DNA from: Microbacterium oryzae
GTDB taxonomy: Bacteria; Actinomycetota; Actinomycetes; Actinomycetales; Microbacteriaceae
NCBI RefSeq assembly: GCF_030406385.1
Contig: NZ_JAUEPM010000001.1
Span: 744,001-808,000 of the forward strand
Direction of reading: 5' to 3'
Length of the DNA stretch: 64,000 nt
In this document: positions 35,126 to 46,204 of the stretch, piece after piece
Layout of the letters: every line of letters begins with the position of its first letter
Position numbering within the stretch: the stretch's first letter is position 1
Made by a program: the position numbers and the translations under genes
The notes under the pieces: generated by a model
Database searches by the model: none
Told to the model about the DNA's origin: nothing
Seen by the model: only the letters and a program-made list of their open reading frames with translations

Positions 35126-36940
35126 TCACACCAGGGAGCCCTTCCACGCGGCGTGCAGCTGCGCGAATTTGCCGGTTCCCGCGATGAGGGCGTCGGGCGC
35201 ATCGTCCTCGATGACGCGCCCGTGCTCCATCACGAGCACGCGATCCGCGATCGCGACCGTCGACAGCCGGTGCGCGATGATGATCGCCGTGCGATCCGAC
35301 AGCAGCGTCTGCAGCGCGCTCTGGATCATGCGCTCCGATGGGATGTCGAGCGACGCGGTCGCCTCGTCGAGGATGAGCACGGCCGGGTCGGCGAGGAACG
35401 CGCGCGCGAACGAGATGAGCTGCCGCTGCCCGGCCGACACGCGCCCGCCGCGCTTGTTCACGTCGGTGTCGTAGCCGTCGGGCAGGGAGCGGATGAACGC
35501 GTCGGCGCCCACCGCGCGGGCGGCCGCGGTGATCTCGTCCATGGTCGCGTCGGGCCGGCCGAGCGCGATGTTGTCGGCGACGGTTCCGCTGAAGAGGTAC
35601 GCCTCCTGCGTCACCATCACGATCGCGCGGCGGAGGTCTCGCCCCTCGAGCTCGCGCAGATCCACGCCGTCGAGCGTCACGCGCCCCTCGGTGGGGTCGT
35701 AGAACCGGGAGAGCAGCTTCGCGAGCGTGGACTTGCCGGCGCCGGTGGTGCCCACCAGCGCCACGGTCTGCCCCGCGGGGATGTCGAGGTCGAAGGCCGG
35801 CAGGATGGTGCGACCGCCGCCGTACCCGAACGACACGCCGTCGAAGCGCACGTGCCCGCGCGCGTGCGGAAGCGGCGTCGGGGAGTCGGGTTCGGCGACC
35901 GTGAGCTCCTCCTCCAGCACCCCGGACACCTTCTCCAGCGCCGCGGAGGCCGCCTGGAAGGAGTTGAGGAACATCGCCACCTCCTGCAGCGGCGTGAAGA
36001 AGTTGCGGACGTAGAGCACGGCGCTGAGGAGGAGGCCGGCCGTGAACTCGCCCGTCGTGACCCGCACGCCGCCCCAGAGCACGACCGCGCCGATCGCGCA
36101 CGCCGAGATCGCCATGAGGCCCGGCTCGAAGGTGCCGAACAGGCGGATCGACCGCATGTTGACCTCGCGGTACTCCTTCGCGAGCCCGCCGAACTCGCGC
36201 TCGTTGCGCGGCTCGGTGCGGAACGCCTTGCCCGCGCGGATGCCCGTCATCGTCTCGACGAACTTCACGATGAGCTTGGCGCTCACCACGCGCGAGACGC
36301 GGTACGCGCGCTGCGAGTTGACGTAGAACCACCGCATGAGGAGCGCCAGCGGCACGAACGAGACCACCAGCACCAGCGACGAGCGCCAGTCCACGAGCGC
36401 GAGCGCGATGAACGTGAACAGGCCGTAGAGGACGCCGTGCACGAGCTGGTTCAGCCCGCCGTTCAGCAGCTCGCGGATGGTGTCGAGGTCGCTCGTCTGG
36501 CGGGAGATGATGCGGCCCGACGTGTACGTCTCGTGGAACTCCAGGCTCAGCCGCTGCGTGTGGCGGAACACCCTGGTGCGCAGATCGAGCAGGACGTTCT
36601 GCGTGACCCTCGCCGCCAGCAGGTCGTACCAGGCGAGCAGCGCCGCGCCCCCGACCGCCGTCCCGACGTACGCGCCGCCGACGAGCCACGCCGGGCCCCA
36701 GTCCGCCTGCTCGAGGACGGACGGCAGCGCGCGGTCGATGCCGATGCCGATGAGGGCGGGCCCGATGACCCGCACCGCGGTCTGGGCCACGACCACCACT
36801 GCCACGAGCACCACCTGGCGTTTCAGCGGCGCGAGCAGCGACAGCAGCAGGCGCCAGGAGCGGCGGCGGATGGCACGGCTCTCCTCACGGGTGAACTCGG
36901 AGCGGTCCTCGCCCGCGGTCCCGTGGACGGTGCTGCTCAT
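35126..36940 (-). CDS. ABC exporter half-transporter, catalytic subunit
   Basis: 604 residues: six transmembrane helices (to about 325) followed by a nucleotide-binding domain. Walker A is GTTGAGKST, Walker B is [12 protein letters not shown] with the catalytic glutamate, and the signature is VSAGQRQ instead of LSGGQ. It overlaps its partner gene by 4 nt (ATGA) and together they form a heterodimeric exporter of the multidrug or lipid type. Its start ATG is 36940. Confidence 0.93.
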   Translation of the reverse strand: MSSTVHGTAGEDRSEFTREESRAIRRRSWRLLLSLLAPLKRQVVLVAVVVVAQTAVRVIGPALIGIGIDRALPSVLEQADWGPAWLVGGAYVGTAVGGAALLAWYDLLAARVTQNVLLDLRTRVFRHTQRLSLEFHETYTSGRIISRQTSDLDTIRELLNGGLNQLVHGVLYGLFTFIALALVDWRSSLVLVVSFVPLALLMRWFYVNSQRAYRVSRVVSAKLIVKFVETMTGIRAGKAFRTEPRNEREFGGLAKEYREVNMRSIRLFGTFEPGLMAISACAIGAVVLWGGVRVTTGEFTAGLLLSAVLYVRNFFTPLQEVAMFLNSFQAASAALEKVSGVLEEELTVAEPDSPTPLPHARGHVRFDGVSFGYGGGRTILPAFDLDIPAGQTVALVGTTGAGKSTLAKLLSRFYDPTEGRVTLDGVDLRELEGRDLRRAIVMVTQEAYLFSGTVADNIALGRPDATMDEITAAARAVGADAFIRSLPDGYDTDVNKRGGRVSAGQRQLISFARAFLADPAVLILDEATASLDIPSERMIQSALQTLLSDRTAIIIAHRLSTVAIADRVLVMEHGRVIEDDAPDALIAGTGKFAQLHAAWKGSLV

Positions 36941-38838
36941 CGGCTCGTCTCCTCGTCGCTGTCGTGTGCCCCGGCGGGGACGATCGGGATGGCCCCGGTC
37001 ACCACGTCGAAGCCGTGCTGCGGGTCCATCCGCCGCGCGCTGTCCTCCGAGTCCTCCCGCTCGAAGCTGGAGATCACGCCGCGGTAGTGCGGCGAGGTCG
37101 CCATGAGCTCGGTGTGCGCGCCGACGGCCGTGATGCGTCCGCCCTCGAGGAGCGCCACGCGGTCCGCCAGCGCCACCGTCGACGGCCGGTGCGCGACGAT
37201 GAGGGCCGTCGTCCCCTCGAGGACGCGGCGCAGGCCCACCTGCACCCGCTCCTCGGTGTCGACGTCGAGCGCCGACAGCGGGTCGTCCATGACGATCACG
37301 GTCGGCCGCGCGGCGACCGCGCGTGCGAGAGCGAGGCGCTGCCGCTGGCCGCCGGAGAGGCTCATCCCCTCCTCGCCGATCATCGTGTCGACGCCGTCCG
37401 GCAGACTCGCGACGAACTCCGCCTGCGCCACCCCGAGCGCCTCCTCCAGCACCCGGTCGGCCTCCTCGGAGCGGATGTCGAGGTCGTCGCGCCCCAGCAG
37501 CACATTCTCACGGACGGACGCGGAGAAGAGCGTGGCGTCCTCGAACGCGGTCGCGATGTGCCGCCGCAGCTCCACGAGCGACAGGTCGCGGATGTCGACG
37601 CCGTCGAGCGTGACGCGGCCGCCGGTGACGTCGTACAGGCGCGTGGGCAGCGTGGTGAGGGTCGTCTTCCCCGAGCCCGTCAGCCCGACCAGGGCCATCG
37701 TCTCCCCCGGACGCAGCGCGAGGTCGATCCCGTCCAGCAGATCGGGTTCGGATGGCCCCGCATCCTGGTAGCGGAAGTGCACGTCCTCGAAGGCGAGCGC
37801 GCCGCGCGGCTGCGCGATGGCGATCGGGCGCTCGGGGTCGGCGATCGTGTCGACGGCGTCGAAGACCTCGAAGACGCGGTCGGCGGCGGTGCGCGCGTCG
37901 AGGAGGAAGGAGAAGAGGAACCCGATCGATTCCATGGGCCACCGCAGCACCGTGGCCATGGCGAAGTAGGCGAACAGCTGCGACACCGTGATCCGGTCGA
38001 CGGAGGCCAGCCAGATGCCCATCACGAGCGAGACGGCGAAGGCGAGCTCCGGCATCGCCACGAGCCAGAAGTCGATGCGCGCGATCGCGCCGGCCTTGCG
38101 CATCTCGGTGTCGCGCAGGTTCTCCGCCTGGCGGGTGAACCGCCGCAGCGCGTGGCCGCCGCGCCCGAACGCCTTCAGCACGCGGATGCCGTGCACGCTC
38201 TCCTCGACGCTCGTCGCGAGGTCGCCCTGCTGGTCCTGGCTCTGCCGGCTGAGCACGCCGTACGTCTGCTCGAACCGGAAGCCCTGGTACCAGATCGGCG
38301 CGCCGGAGACGATGAAGACCACCGCGAGCGCCCAGTGCCATTGGAACAGCAGCGCGGCGCCGATGACGACGGTGAGCGTGTTGACGACGAGCATGATGAG
38401 GCCGAAGGCCATCCAGCGGCGGATGACGCCGATGTCCTGCATCATGCGGCTGAGCAGCTGTCCGCCCTGCCACCGGTCGTGGAACTCGATGGGCAGGCGC
38501 TGGAGGCGGTTGTAGAACCGCGTGCGCACGTCGTACTCCACCGTGGTGGCGGGTCCGAGGACGAGCCACCGCCGCATCCACACCATCCCCGCCTCGGCGA
38601 GCCCCAGGGCGAGCACGCCCGCCGCGCCCCACACGATCGCCGACGCCGAGCCCGAGGCGATCGGTCCGGCGACCACGCGCTCGAGCACGATCGGGATGAG
38701 CAGCGCGAGGACCGCGGCGGTCAGCGCGCTGAGGCCGCCGAGCGCGAGGCGCGGCAGCACGGGTCTCGCGAACGGAAGCAGTCGCAGCAGCGAGTGCAGG
38801 GTCGACCGTCTCTGGGCAGGCGTGGTGGGGCGCGACAT
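36937..38838 (-). CDS. ABC exporter half-transporter, degenerate-site subunit
   Basis: 633 residues: six transmembrane helices then a nucleotide-binding domain with Walker [10 protein letters not shown], signature LSGGQRQ, and Walker [13 protein letters not shown], in which aspartate replaces the catalytic glutamate. This is the standard sign of a heterodimeric exporter with one inactive ATP site, as in BmrCD and TM287/288. The ATG has GAGGATC close upstream. It is the first gene of the pair. A run of two CGGATCCG palindromes lies just upstream. Confidence 0.93.
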   Translation of the reverse strand: MSRPTTPAQRRSTLHSLLRLLPFARPVLPRLALGGLSALTAAVLALLIPIVLERVVAGPIASGSASAIVWGAAGVLALGLAEAGMVWMRRWLVLGPATTVEYDVRTRFYNRLQRLPIEFHDRWQGGQLLSRMMQDIGVIRRWMAFGLIMLVVNTLTVVIGAALLFQWHWALAVVFIVSGAPIWYQGFRFEQTYGVLSRQSQDQQGDLATSVEESVHGIRVLKAFGRGGHALRRFTRQAENLRDTEMRKAGAIARIDFWLVAMPELAFAVSLVMGIWLASVDRITVSQLFAYFAMATVLRWPMESIGFLFSFLLDARTAADRVFEVFDAVDTIADPERPIAIAQPRGALAFEDVHFRYQDAGPSEPDLLDGIDLALRPGETMALVGLTGSGKTTLTTLPTRLYDVTGGRVTLDGVDIRDLSLVELRRHIATAFEDATLFSASVRENVLLGRDDLDIRSEEADRVLEEALGVAQAEFVASLPDGVDTMIGEEGMSLSGGQRQRLALARAVAARPTVIVMDDPLSALDVDTEERVQVGLRRVLEGTTALIVAHRPSTVALADRVALLEGGRITAVGAHTELMATSPHYRGVISSFEREDSEDSARRMDPQHGFDVVTGAIPIVPAGAHDSDEETSR

Positions 38839-38884
38839 GATCCTCGGGGCGGATCCGACGACGGATCCGTGTGGCAGGCTTTCC

Positions 38885-38902
38885 GGCCCCCGAACGGGGG
38901 CC
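38885..38902 (-). terminator. Terminator after ogt
   Basis: GGCCCCC pairs with GGGGGCC around GAAC, 11 nt past the ogt stop, ahead of the ABC exporter start. Confidence 0.7.
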
Positions 38903-38913
38903 AGCCCGCCAGC

Positions 38914-39435
38914 CTATCCTCTCGACGGAGCATCGGGAAAGGCTTTCACGCTTTCCCGACCCAGCAGCGCGCGCTTGACATCCGATCCCCACGCGAAGCC
39001 CCCGAGGCTGCCGTCGCCGCGGAGCACTCGGTGACACGGCACGAACAGGGCGGGCGCGTTGCGCGCGCAGATCGACGCGGCGGCGCGGATGGCGCGGGGC
39101 GCGCCGAGCGCGGCGGCGAACGCGGTGTAGGTCAGCGGTGCCCCTGGCGCGATGTCGCGCAGCGCCCGCCAGCCCGCCAGCTGGAGAGGCGTTCCGATCT
39201 GCCGGACCGCGACCGCGCGGATGGCGTCCAGGTCGCCCGCGTAGTAGGCGAGCACGGCCTCGGCCGCCGCGAGGACGCCTTCGCGGACGTCGCCCGGGCG
39301 CAGCGCCGCCGGGATGCGAGCGGTGACGGCGGCGGCGTCCGCGGACCAGCCGGAGGCGAGCACGGCGCCGTCGCGGTCGGCGACGAGCGTGAACGGGCCG
39401 TCGGGGGTGTCGAGGGTCTGGACGACGGCGGTCAT
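38914..39435 (-). CDS. ogt: Methylated-DNA-[protein]-cysteine S-methyltransferase
   Basis: Removes alkyl groups from O6-alkylguanine by suicidal transfer to its own cysteine. It has 173 residues. The active site is in VPCHRVLR near the C-terminus, preceded by the helix-turn-helix segment with [18 protein letters not shown] and followed by GGFAWG. Its ATG overlaps the stop of the Ada/AlkA gene by 4 nt, so it is translated with it. Confidence 0.95.
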   Translation of the reverse strand: MTAVVQTLDTPDGPFTLVADRDGAVLASGWSADAAAVTARIPAALRPGDVREGVLAAAEAVLAYYAGDLDAIRAVAVRQIGTPLQLAGWRALRDIAPGAPLTYTAFAAALGAPRAIRAAASICARNAPALFVPCHRVLRGDGSLGGFAWGSDVKRALLGRESVKAFPDAPSRG

Positions 39436-40898
39436 GAACGGGTCTCCTTGACGGGACGGGTGGCGAGCGCGGCTCGCCAGAGATGCATGGCGAGGTACGA
39501 CCGCCACGGCGCGGCCCTCGCGGCCCAGCTGACCAGCTCGCGCGGCGTCGCTGGCAGCCCGGCCGCGGCCGCACCTGTGCGCAGCGCGACGTCGCCGGGG
39601 AGGACGATGTCGGGGTCGCCGAGGACGCGCATGCGGACGTAGTCCGCGGTCCACGGGCCGATGCCGGGCAGCGCGAGGAGCGCCTCGCGCTGGGAGACCG
39701 GGTCGTCTCCCGGCGTCAGCGCGAGCTCTCCCGAGGCCAGCACTCTCGCCGCTCCGACGATCGCGCGGATCCGGGCGGCGGGACCGCGCAGCACATCGGC
39801 GCCGTGCTCGGCGATGGCGGACATGCTCGGGAACAGCCGCAGCGTGCGGCCGCCGAGCACGGCGTCCTCACCGAGGTCGGCCACGAGCCGCGTGAGGTGC
39901 GTGCGGGCCCCGGCCACCGAGATCTGCTGCCCGACCATCGCGCGGATCAGCATCTCATGCGGGTCGGCGGCACCCGGGAGGCGGATGCCGGGCACGGCGG
40001 ACACGAGCGGCCGCAGCTTCTCGTGTGCGGAGAGCGCCGCGTCGACGGCAATCGGGTCGGCGTCGAGGTCGAACAGGCGCCGCACGCGGGCGACGAGGGA
40101 GGCGAGGTCGGGCAGGCTCTGCAGCTGCGCGTCCATCCGCAGCCGGCCGTCGAAGCGCAGCCGGAACCATCCCGATCCGCCGGGCAGGCGCACGGGGCGC
40201 TCGAACGAGACGGCGTCTCCCGTCTCCATCCCCGGGAGCGCGCGCACGGCCATCCAGTCGAACAGCCCGGCGTGGTCGAAGGGCTCGCGCACGGGCAGCG
40301 CGAGCGAGATGCCGGCGGCGGAGGCGTGTCCGCGTCGGCTCGCGCGTAGCGCTGTCGGGGTCAGGCCGAAGACCTCCCGCACGGTGTCGTTGAACTGCCG
40401 CACGCTGGCGAAGCCGGCGGAGTGCGCGACGTCCGCGACCGCGAGATCGGTGCCGACGAGCAGCAGCCGCGCGGTGTGGGCGCGCTGCGCACGGGCGAGG
40501 GCGAGCGGGCCCGCCCCGAGCTCGTCGGCGAGCAGCCGCGAGAGGTGGCGCGACGAGTATCCGACGCGCGCGGCGAGCCCCGCGACGCCCTCGCGCTCGA
40601 CGACCCCGTCGGCGACGAGCCGCATGGCGCGCGCGACGACGTCGCCGCGGAGGTTCCACTCCGGCGATCCCGGCGCCGCCTCCGGCAGGCACCGCTTGCA
40701 CGCGCGGAATCCCGCCTCGTGCGCGGCGGCGCTCGTGGCGAAGAACCGCACGTTGCCGGGCTTCGGCGTGCGCGCGGGGCAGCTGGGGCGGCAGTAGATG
40801 CCGGTCGTGCGCACCGCCGTGACGAACTGGCCGTCGAAGCGGGTGTCGCGCGCGGAGATCGCACGGTACCGCTCGTCGAAGGTCATGCTCGTCGTCAT
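39432..40898 (-). CDS. Ada regulatory domain fused to AlkA DNA glycosylase
   Basis: 488 residues in three parts. First, the Ada zinc domain with four cysteines (CRPSC ... CKRC, about residues 35-75), which accepts methyl groups from phosphotriesters. Second, an AraC-type helix-turn-helix pair (about 85-185). Third, an AlkA N-domain and HhH-GPD glycosylase (about 195-480) with [21 protein letters not shown]. It is both sensor/activator of the adaptive response and 3-methyladenine glycosylase. The start chosen is the ATG at 40898 with GGGGGG just before it. Ogt follows in the same operon and supplies the missing O6-methyltransferase part. Confidence 0.92.
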   Translation of the reverse strand: MTTSMTFDERYRAISARDTRFDGQFVTAVRTTGIYCRPSCPARTPKPGNVRFFATSAAAHEAGFRACKRCLPEAAPGSPEWNLRGDVVARAMRLVADGVVEREGVAGLAARVGYSSRHLSRLLADELGAGPLALARAQRAHTARLLLVGTDLAVADVAHSAGFASVRQFNDTVREVFGLTPTALRASRRGHASAAGISLALPVREPFDHAGLFDWMAVRALPGMETGDAVSFERPVRLPGGSGWFRLRFDGRLRMDAQLQSLPDLASLVARVRRLFDLDADPIAVDAALSAHEKLRPLVSAVPGIRLPGAADPHEMLIRAMVGQQISVAGARTHLTRLVADLGEDAVLGGRTLRLFPSMSAIAEHGADVLRGPAARIRAIVGAARVLASGELALTPGDDPVSQREALLALPGIGPWTADYVRMRVLGDPDIVLPGDVALRTGAAAAGLPATPRELVSWAARAAPWRSYLAMHLWRAALATRPVKETRS

Positions 40899-40956
40899 GC
40901 CCCCCAGCCTCGCACCTCCGCGAGGTCCGAGCTGGCGGTTTTCGGACATCACGGCG

Positions 40957-40991
40957 GAGGCGGGGCGGCGACCGCGTCGCCGCCCCGCCTC
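40957..40991 (-). terminator. purH terminator
   Basis: A 16-bp perfect stem, GAGGCGGGGCGGCGAC with its complement at 40976-40991, around CGC. It lies between the purH stop and the Ada/AlkA start. Confidence 0.85.
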
Positions 40992-41003
40992 ACACCACTC
41001 CGG

Positions 41004-42611
41004 TCAGTGGAAGAAGTGGCGCTCGCCCGTGAAGAACATCGTCACGCCATGCGCCCGCGCGAGCGCGATCGTCTCCTCGTCGCGGACGGATCCGCCGGGC
41101 TGGATGATCGCGCGCACGCCGGCATTGATGAGCACCTCGGGCCCGTCGGAGAACGGGAAGAAGGCGTCGGATGCGGCGATGGATCCCTGCGCCCGGTCGC
41201 CCGCGCGCTCGACCGCGAGACGACAGGAATCCACCCGGTTCACCTGACCCATCCCGACGCCGACCGTCGCGGAGTCCTTGGCGAGGACGATCGCGTTCGA
41301 CTTCACCGCGCGGCACGTCTTCCACGCGAAGATGAAGTCGACCATCTCCTCGTCCGACGGCCGCTCGCCCGAGACGAGCTCCCAGCTCTGGGCGACGGAC
41401 TCGATGTCGTCGGGGAAGCGGTCCGCGTCCTGCAGGAGGAGCCCGCCGGAGACGAGGCGGACATCCATCTCCTCCTGACGCCAGTCGGCCGGCAGCTTCA
41501 GCAGGCGCAGGTTCTTCTTCGCCTTGAACACCTCGAGCGCCTCGGGCTCGAAGTCGGGCGCGACGATGACCTCGGTGAAGATGTCGCGAAGGTTCTCCGC
41601 CATCTTCAGCGTGACGGGGCGATTGGCGGCGATGACGCCGCCGAAGGCCGACAGCGGGTCGCACTCGTGGGCGCGCAGGTGCGCGCTCGCGATCGGGTCG
41701 AGGGCGCTCGGCGCGGCGACCGCGATGCCGCAGGGGTTCGCGTGCTTGATGATCGCGACCGCCGGCAGGACGTAGTCGTAGGCCGCGCGCAGAGCGGCGT
41801 CGGCGTCGACGAAGTTGTTGTACGACATCTCCTTGCCCTGCAGCTGCGTGGCCTGCGCGATGCCGTGCCCGCCCTGGCGGGAGTACAGCGCCGCGCGCTG
41901 GTGGGAGTTCTCGCCGTAGCGGAGGTCGCCGAGCTTCTCGGCCTTGATGGTGAGGTGCTCGGGCAGCTCGACCTGGCTGCCGATGGTGCCCTCCGAGAAC
42001 CACGCCGCGACTGCGGTGTCGTACGCCGCGGTGTGCGCGAACGCACGGGCGGCGAGCTCCTTGCGCTGGCCGAGCGATGTGCCGCCCGAGTTCACCGCCT
42101 CGACGATCGCGGGGTACGACTCGGGCGAGACGACGATCGCGACGTTGGCGTAGTTCTTCGCCGACGCGCGCACCATGGCGGGCCCGCCGATGTCGATCTG
42201 CTCGACGACGTCGTCGCCCTGCGCGCCGGAGCGCACGGTCTCGACGAAGGGGTACAGGTTCACCACGACGAGCTCGAAGGGCGCGATGCCGAGCTCGCCG
42301 AGCTGGCGCTCGTGGTCTTCCAGTCGCAGGTCGGCGAGGAGCCCCGCGTGCACGCTCGGGTGCAGCGTCTTCACACGGCCGTCGAGCGACTCGGGGAAGC
42401 CGGTCACGCTCGAGACGTCGGTGACGTCGTAGCCGGCATCGCGGATCGTCGACGCTGTGGAGCCCGTCGACACGATCTCGACGCCGGCGCCGGCGAGCGC
42501 CTCGGCGAGCTGCAGGAGGTTGGTCTTGTCGCTCACCGACACGAGCGCGCGTCGGATGGGGACGACGTCTCGGTCGCGGTACAGCGAGTGGTCGTGACGG
42601 GGGCCGGCCAT
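41004..42611 (-). CDS. purH: Bifunctional AICAR formyltransferase/IMP cyclohydrolase
   Basis: Catalyses the last two steps of de novo IMP synthesis. It has 535 residues. An N-terminal MGS-like cyclohydrolase (about 18-160) with [14 protein letters not shown] is followed by the AICAR transformylase domain (about 170-535) with KHANPCG and RVDSCRLA. The ATG has AAGGAG about 6 nt upstream. It follows purN by 43 nt on the same strand, so the two purine genes are probably one transcript. Confidence 0.97.
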   Translation of the reverse strand: MAGPRHDHSLYRDRDVVPIRRALVSVSDKTNLLQLAEALAGAGVEIVSTGSTASTIRDAGYDVTDVSSVTGFPESLDGRVKTLHPSVHAGLLADLRLEDHERQLGELGIAPFELVVVNLYPFVETVRSGAQGDDVVEQIDIGGPAMVRASAKNYANVAIVVSPESYPAIVEAVNSGGTSLGQRKELAARAFAHTAAYDTAVAAWFSEGTIGSQVELPEHLTIKAEKLGDLRYGENSHQRAALYSRQGGHGIAQATQLQGKEMSYNNFVDADAALRAAYDYVLPAVAIIKHANPCGIAVAAPSALDPIASAHLRAHECDPLSAFGGVIAANRPVTLKMAENLRDIFTEVIVAPDFEPEALEVFKAKKNLRLLKLPADWRQEEMDVRLVSGGLLLQDADRFPDDIESVAQSWELVSGERPSDEEMVDFIFAWKTCRAVKSNAIVLAKDSATVGVGMGQVNRVDSCRLAVERAGDRAQGSIAASDAFFPFSDGPEVLINAGVRAIIQPGGSVRDEETIALARAHGVTMFFTGERHFFH

Positions 42612-42654
42612 GAGGACTCCTTGTCGAGGATTCGGCTGCGGGGGTTCGGGGGCG

Positions 42655-43245
42655 TCAGCGGACGGGGTGCGCCAGATCGATGTCGCCCTCGGCGATGCGC
42701 CGCACGACGTCGATGAGGAGGCGCCGCTCGACGGGCTTGATGCGCTCGTGCAGCGTGGCCTCGTCGTCGCCGTCGAGCACGGGGATGCGCTCCTGCGCGA
42801 GGATGGGGCCGCTGTCCACGCCGTTGTCGACGATGATGACGCTGGCACCGGTCTGGGAGGCGCCCGCGGCGAGCGCATCGCGCACGCCGTGCGCGCCGGG
42901 GAACTCCGGCAGGAACGCGGGGTGCGTGTTGATGATCCGCGGAGAGAACTCCTCCACGAGATCGGCGGGAAGCAGGCGCATCAGACCGCTCAGCACGATG
43001 AGGTCGGCGTCGACGCGGCGGAGGTGCTCGGCGAGCGCGGCGCCCCACTCCTCGCGCGACGCGTGCTGACGGTACGGCACGGTGAAGGTCTCGACGCCGA
43101 ACTCCGTGGCGTGCGCGAGGCCGGTCGCGTCGCGATCGGCGCCCACGGCGACGACGCGGGCGGGATACCCGGGTTCGCTCGCCGCTTCCAGGAGGGCACG
43201 GAGGTTCGAGCCGGTTCCGGAGATGAGGACGGCGACCGAGAGCAC
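42655..43245 (-). CDS. purN: Phosphoribosylglycinamide formyltransferase
   Basis: Transfers a formyl group from 10-formyl-THF to GAR in purine synthesis. It has 196 residues. [14 protein letters not shown] is the phosphate-binding N-terminus, GLMRLLP contacts the folate, and [14 protein letters not shown] carries the catalytic Asn and His. The GTG start is 6 nt after a TAGACT -10 box (43252-43257), so the message is probably leaderless. purH is downstream. Confidence 0.96.
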   Translation of the reverse strand: MLSVAVLISGTGSNLRALLEAASEPGYPARVVAVGADRDATGLAHATEFGVETFTVPYRQHASREEWGAALAEHLRRVDADLIVLSGLMRLLPADLVEEFSPRIINTHPAFLPEFPGAHGVRDALAAGASQTGASVIIVDNGVDSGPILAQERIPVLDGDDEATLHERIKPVERRLLIDVVRRIAEGDIDLAHPVR

Positions 43246-43254
43246 GCGGTCAGT

Positions 43255-44538
43255 CTACCGGCGAGTGAACGCGCCGCTGTCGGCCGCCTGGTCGTCGGCA
43301 GCCGCCCGTCGGCCCTGCGGGGCGAGGAGGAGGATGGCCGCGCCGAGGAGCACCTCGAGACCGACCGCGAGCGCGACGGCGCCGGGGTCGGGGCCCGCGA
43401 CCGCCAGGCGCCCCGGACCCATCGACCCCGACGAGAGCGCAGCCAGGAGCGCCGCGACCGCGCCGGCGATGACGGCGGTGGCGACGGCGACGACGATGCG
43501 CGGCGATACCGGCTCGTGAGGATGGCCGTCGTGGAGGGGCGGGTCGCTCTCCCATTCCGCCGCGAGCACCGCGCGCGCGTGCCATCCGGCCGCAGCACCC
43601 GCGGCGACCGGGAGCAGCGCGACGAGGAGGAGCCATCCGGAGCCCTGCTCGGGCAGGAGGCCCAGCACGGGGACGCCGGGCACCGCGCCGAGCTGCGTGC
43701 CGGCGGGCGACACCGTCGTGGCCGCGCCCACGGCGAAACCCGGCCCCGCGACCCAGGACACGGCCCATCCGAGCAGCGTGGGCAGATAGACCAGTTGCGC
43801 GAGAGCGACCGCGGTGGCGCCGAGCGCGTCGACCTGCGCCTGCTCGAAGAGCCCGATCACCGCGTCGGCGCGCAGGATGACCGCCACGACGAGGGCGAGC
43901 GCGGCCGCGCCCACGATGCCGGCGACCGCGATCGCCCCACCGCGCACGGCGAGCGACGGCACCTCGCGCCAGGATCCGGACCATCCGTCGATGCGCTCGC
44001 GCAGCGTGTCGACGAGCCCGCCGTCACCCTCACCCCAGGCCTCAGCCCAGGCGCCGCAGAGGGCGCCGGCGCCGTACACCGCCGTGGGGAGGACGACGGC
44101 CTGCCACGGCACCACGTCGGCGAGGGTGTTGCCCGAGGTCACGAGAACGAGAGCGGCGATGCCCGCCGTGACCGCCGTCCCCGCGAGCACGCCGGTGATC
44201 CCCGACCCCGCACGGACGGCGCGAGCGCCCGAGCGGGCGGCGAAGATCGCGGCGAACGCGGCGAAGGCCCACGGCGCGAGGGTCAGCGCGAACGCGGCCG
44301 CCTCGTCGGGCAGTCCCACCGCGAGCAGGGCGTCCGCGTCGAAGCGCAGCGAGAGCGGGACGAGGTTGCCGAGCTCCCAGATGCGCGCGGTGGCCGGCCA
44401 CAGGCCGGCCCAGTCGGCGGTCACGCCCAGCGTGAAGATCCACAGCAGCGTGAGCGGGGCCAGCACGACCGCGAGGCCGACCAGACCCGCCACGATCGCG
44501 TCGAATGCGGCGAGCAGGGCGATGAGGATCCGATGCAT
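43255..44538 (-). CDS. DUF6350 family polytopic membrane protein
   Basis: 427 residues with about ten transmembrane helices separated by short loops. Length, actinobacterial setting next to purN/purH and the N-terminus MHRILIALLAAFDAIVAGL fit DUF6350, a family of unknown function. A TAGGGT box (44548-44553) ends 9 nt before the ATG, leaving a leader of only about 3 nt. The stop lies within 10 nt of the purN start and inside the purN promoter region. Confidence 0.8.
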   Translation of the reverse strand: MHRILIALLAAFDAIVAGLVGLAVVLAPLTLLWIFTLGVTADWAGLWPATARIWELGNLVPLSLRFDADALLAVGLPDEAAAFALTLAPWAFAAFAAIFAARSGARAVRAGSGITGVLAGTAVTAGIAALVLVTSGNTLADVVPWQAVVLPTAVYGAGALCGAWAEAWGEGDGGLVDTLRERIDGWSGSWREVPSLAVRGGAIAVAGIVGAAALALVVAVILRADAVIGLFEQAQVDALGATAVALAQLVYLPTLLGWAVSWVAGPGFAVGAATTVSPAGTQLGAVPGVPVLGLLPEQGSGWLLLVALLPVAAGAAAGWHARAVLAAEWESDPPLHDGHPHEPVSPRIVVAVATAVIAGAVAALLAALSSGSMGPGRLAVAGPDPGAVALAVGLEVLLGAAILLLAPQGRRAAADDQAADSGAFTRR

Positions 44539-44596
44539 GGCGAATCGACCCTACCCGCGGGCGCCGCGAGAACCCCGGATCCGCGCCGGGGAGCGG

Positions 44597-45049
44597 CTAC
44601 GCCGCCATCGGCTCGAGGATGAAGACCGCGATGCGGCGCGACGTGCGCTCCTGGTACTCGGCGTACGGCGGGTACGCGGCGACCGCGCGCTCCCACCACT
44701 CGGCGTACTCGTCGCTGTCCACGTCGAGTTCTCGCGCCAGGTAGTCGCGCTTCGCGGCGCCATCCTGCAGCTCGACGTGCGGGTGCGCCTTGACATTGGC
44801 GTACCAGGCCGGGGGGCGAGGGGCGCCGCCCTTGGACGCGACCACCGCGTAGCGGCCGTCGTGCTCGACGCGCATGAGCGGGGTCTTGTGGAGCCTGCCC
44901 GACTTCGCCCCCACATTCGTCAGCACGATGATCGGCCACTCGGTGCCCGCGAGGACGTTCGCCTCGGCGCCGTCGGTCGCCTCGTATCTCTCGGCCTGCT
45001 CCCGCGCCCAGTCTTCTGTGCTCGGTGCGTACTCTCCCTGAAGCGGCAT
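44597..45049 (-). CDS. Deazaflavin-dependent nitroreductase family protein (Ddn-like)
   Basis: 150 residues of the split beta-barrel FDOR-B type: [26 protein letters not shown] is the cofactor-binding stretch (about residues 42-67) and [17 protein letters not shown] the next conserved block. In Mycobacterium these proteins use F420; whether this organism makes F420 is not visible here. The ATG is 6 nt after TAGGCT (45056-45061), giving a leaderless start. It diverges from dhaK. Confidence 0.9.
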   Translation of the reverse strand: MPLQGEYAPSTEDWAREQAERYEATDGAEANVLAGTEWPIIVLTNVGAKSGRLHKTPLMRVEHDGRYAVVASKGGAPRPPAWYANVKAHPHVELQDGAAKRDYLARELDVDSDEYAEWWERAVAAYPPYAEYQERTSRRIAVFILEPMAA

Positions 45050-45117
45050 GTCGAGAGCCTATTGCCCGGGGAGCCGGGTGGGAAGCGCCCCGCTTGCCGC
45101 CCGGGCCTTGACACTCC

Positions 45118-45147
45118 GAGCCGGTCCTGCCGATAGTGAGGCATGCA
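45118..45147 (+). promoter_or_regulatory. dhaKLM promoter
   Basis: A consensus TTGACA -35 at 45118-45123 and a GATAGT -10 at 45142-45147 with 18 nt between. dhaK starts 66 nt downstream of the -10, so this mRNA has a real leader with a GGAGG ribosome site, unlike most promoters of the window. Confidence 0.7.
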
Positions 45148-45213
45148 GGCGAAGCGGCGCGGCGCGCGAGCAAGCGGGATGTTCGGAAGCGGCACGACCG
45201 GGAGGTGCACGCG

Positions 45214-46203
45214 ATGAAGAAGCTGATCGGCGAGCCGGGCGCGGTGGTGGCGGATGCGCTCGTCGGCATCGAGGCCGCGCTGCCGCAGGTGCGCGTGGAC
45301 CACCAGAACCGCGTGGTGCTGCGGGCCACCCCGAAGGACGAGGGCAAGGTCGCGCTCGTCTCCGGCGGCGGCTCCGGGCACGAGCCGCTCCACGGCGGCT
45401 TCGTCGGATTCGGGATGCTCGACGCGGCGTGCGCGGGCGAGGTGTTCACCTCCCCCACCCCTGACCAGGTTCTCGCGGCCACGACGGCGGTCGACCGCGG
45501 CGCCGGCGTGGTGCACATCGTGAAGAACTACACCGGCGACGTCATGAACTTCGAGATGGCGGCGGAGCTCGCCGAGGGCGCCTCGGTCGCGTCCGTGCTC
45601 GTGCACGACGACGTCGCCGTGGAGGACTCCACGTATACCGCGGGGCGCCGCGGCGTGGGGCTCACCGTCCTCATGGAGAAGATCGCCGGCGCGGCCGCCG
45701 AGGAGGGGCGCCCCCTCGACGAGGTCGTGCGCGTCGCGGAGAAGGTGTCGGCGCAGGGCCGCTCGATGGGCGTGGCGCTCACGAGCGGCACGGTTCCCGC
45801 CGCCGGCCGCCCCACGTTCGACCTCCCCGACGACGAGATGGAGGTCGGCGTCGGCATCCACGGCGAGCCGGGCCGGCACCGGGAGAAGCTCGCCCCCGCG
45901 CCGCGGATCGCGGAGATGCTCGTCGAGCCGGTGCTCGCCGACCTCCCATCGGGCGGCGAGCCCGTGATCGCCATGCTCAATGGCATGGGCGGATCTCCCC
46001 TGCTCGAGCTCTACCTCATGTACGGGGAGGTCGCGAAGCTCCTCGAGAAGGCGGGGGTTCCCGTCGCGCGCACGCTCGTCGGCAACTACATCACCTCCCT
46101 CGACATGGCGGGCTGCTCGCTCACCCTCCTGCGCGCGGACGACGAGCTGCTGCGCCTGTGGGACGCGCCCGTCGAGACGCCCGGCCTGCGCTGGGGGCGG
46201 TGA
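45214..46203 (+). CDS. dhaK: Dihydroxyacetone kinase subunit DhaK
   Basis: Binds dihydroxyacetone covalently through a histidine and presents it to DhaL-ADP for phosphorylation. It has 329 residues, the family norm. VSGGGSGHEPLHGGF (about residues 45-59) lines the substrate pocket and GIHGEPG (about 215) holds the hemiaminal histidine. The ATG has GGAGG 8 nt upstream. dhaL follows after 1 nt. Confidence 0.97.
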   Translation: MKKLIGEPGAVVADALVGIEAALPQVRVDHQNRVVLRATPKDEGKVALVSGGGSGHEPLHGGFVGFGMLDAACAGEVFTSPTPDQVLAATTAVDRGAGVVHIVKNYTGDVMNFEMAAELAEGASVASVLVHDDVAVEDSTYTAGRRGVGLTVLMEKIAGAAAEEGRPLDEVVRVAEKVSAQGRSMGVALTSGTVPAAGRPTFDLPDDEMEVGVGIHGEPGRHREKLAPAPRIAEMLVEPVLADLPSGGEPVIAMLNGMGGSPLLELYLMYGEVAKLLEKAGVPVARTLVGNYITSLDMAGCSLTLLRADDELLRLWDAPVETPGLRWGR

Positions 46204-46204
46204 C

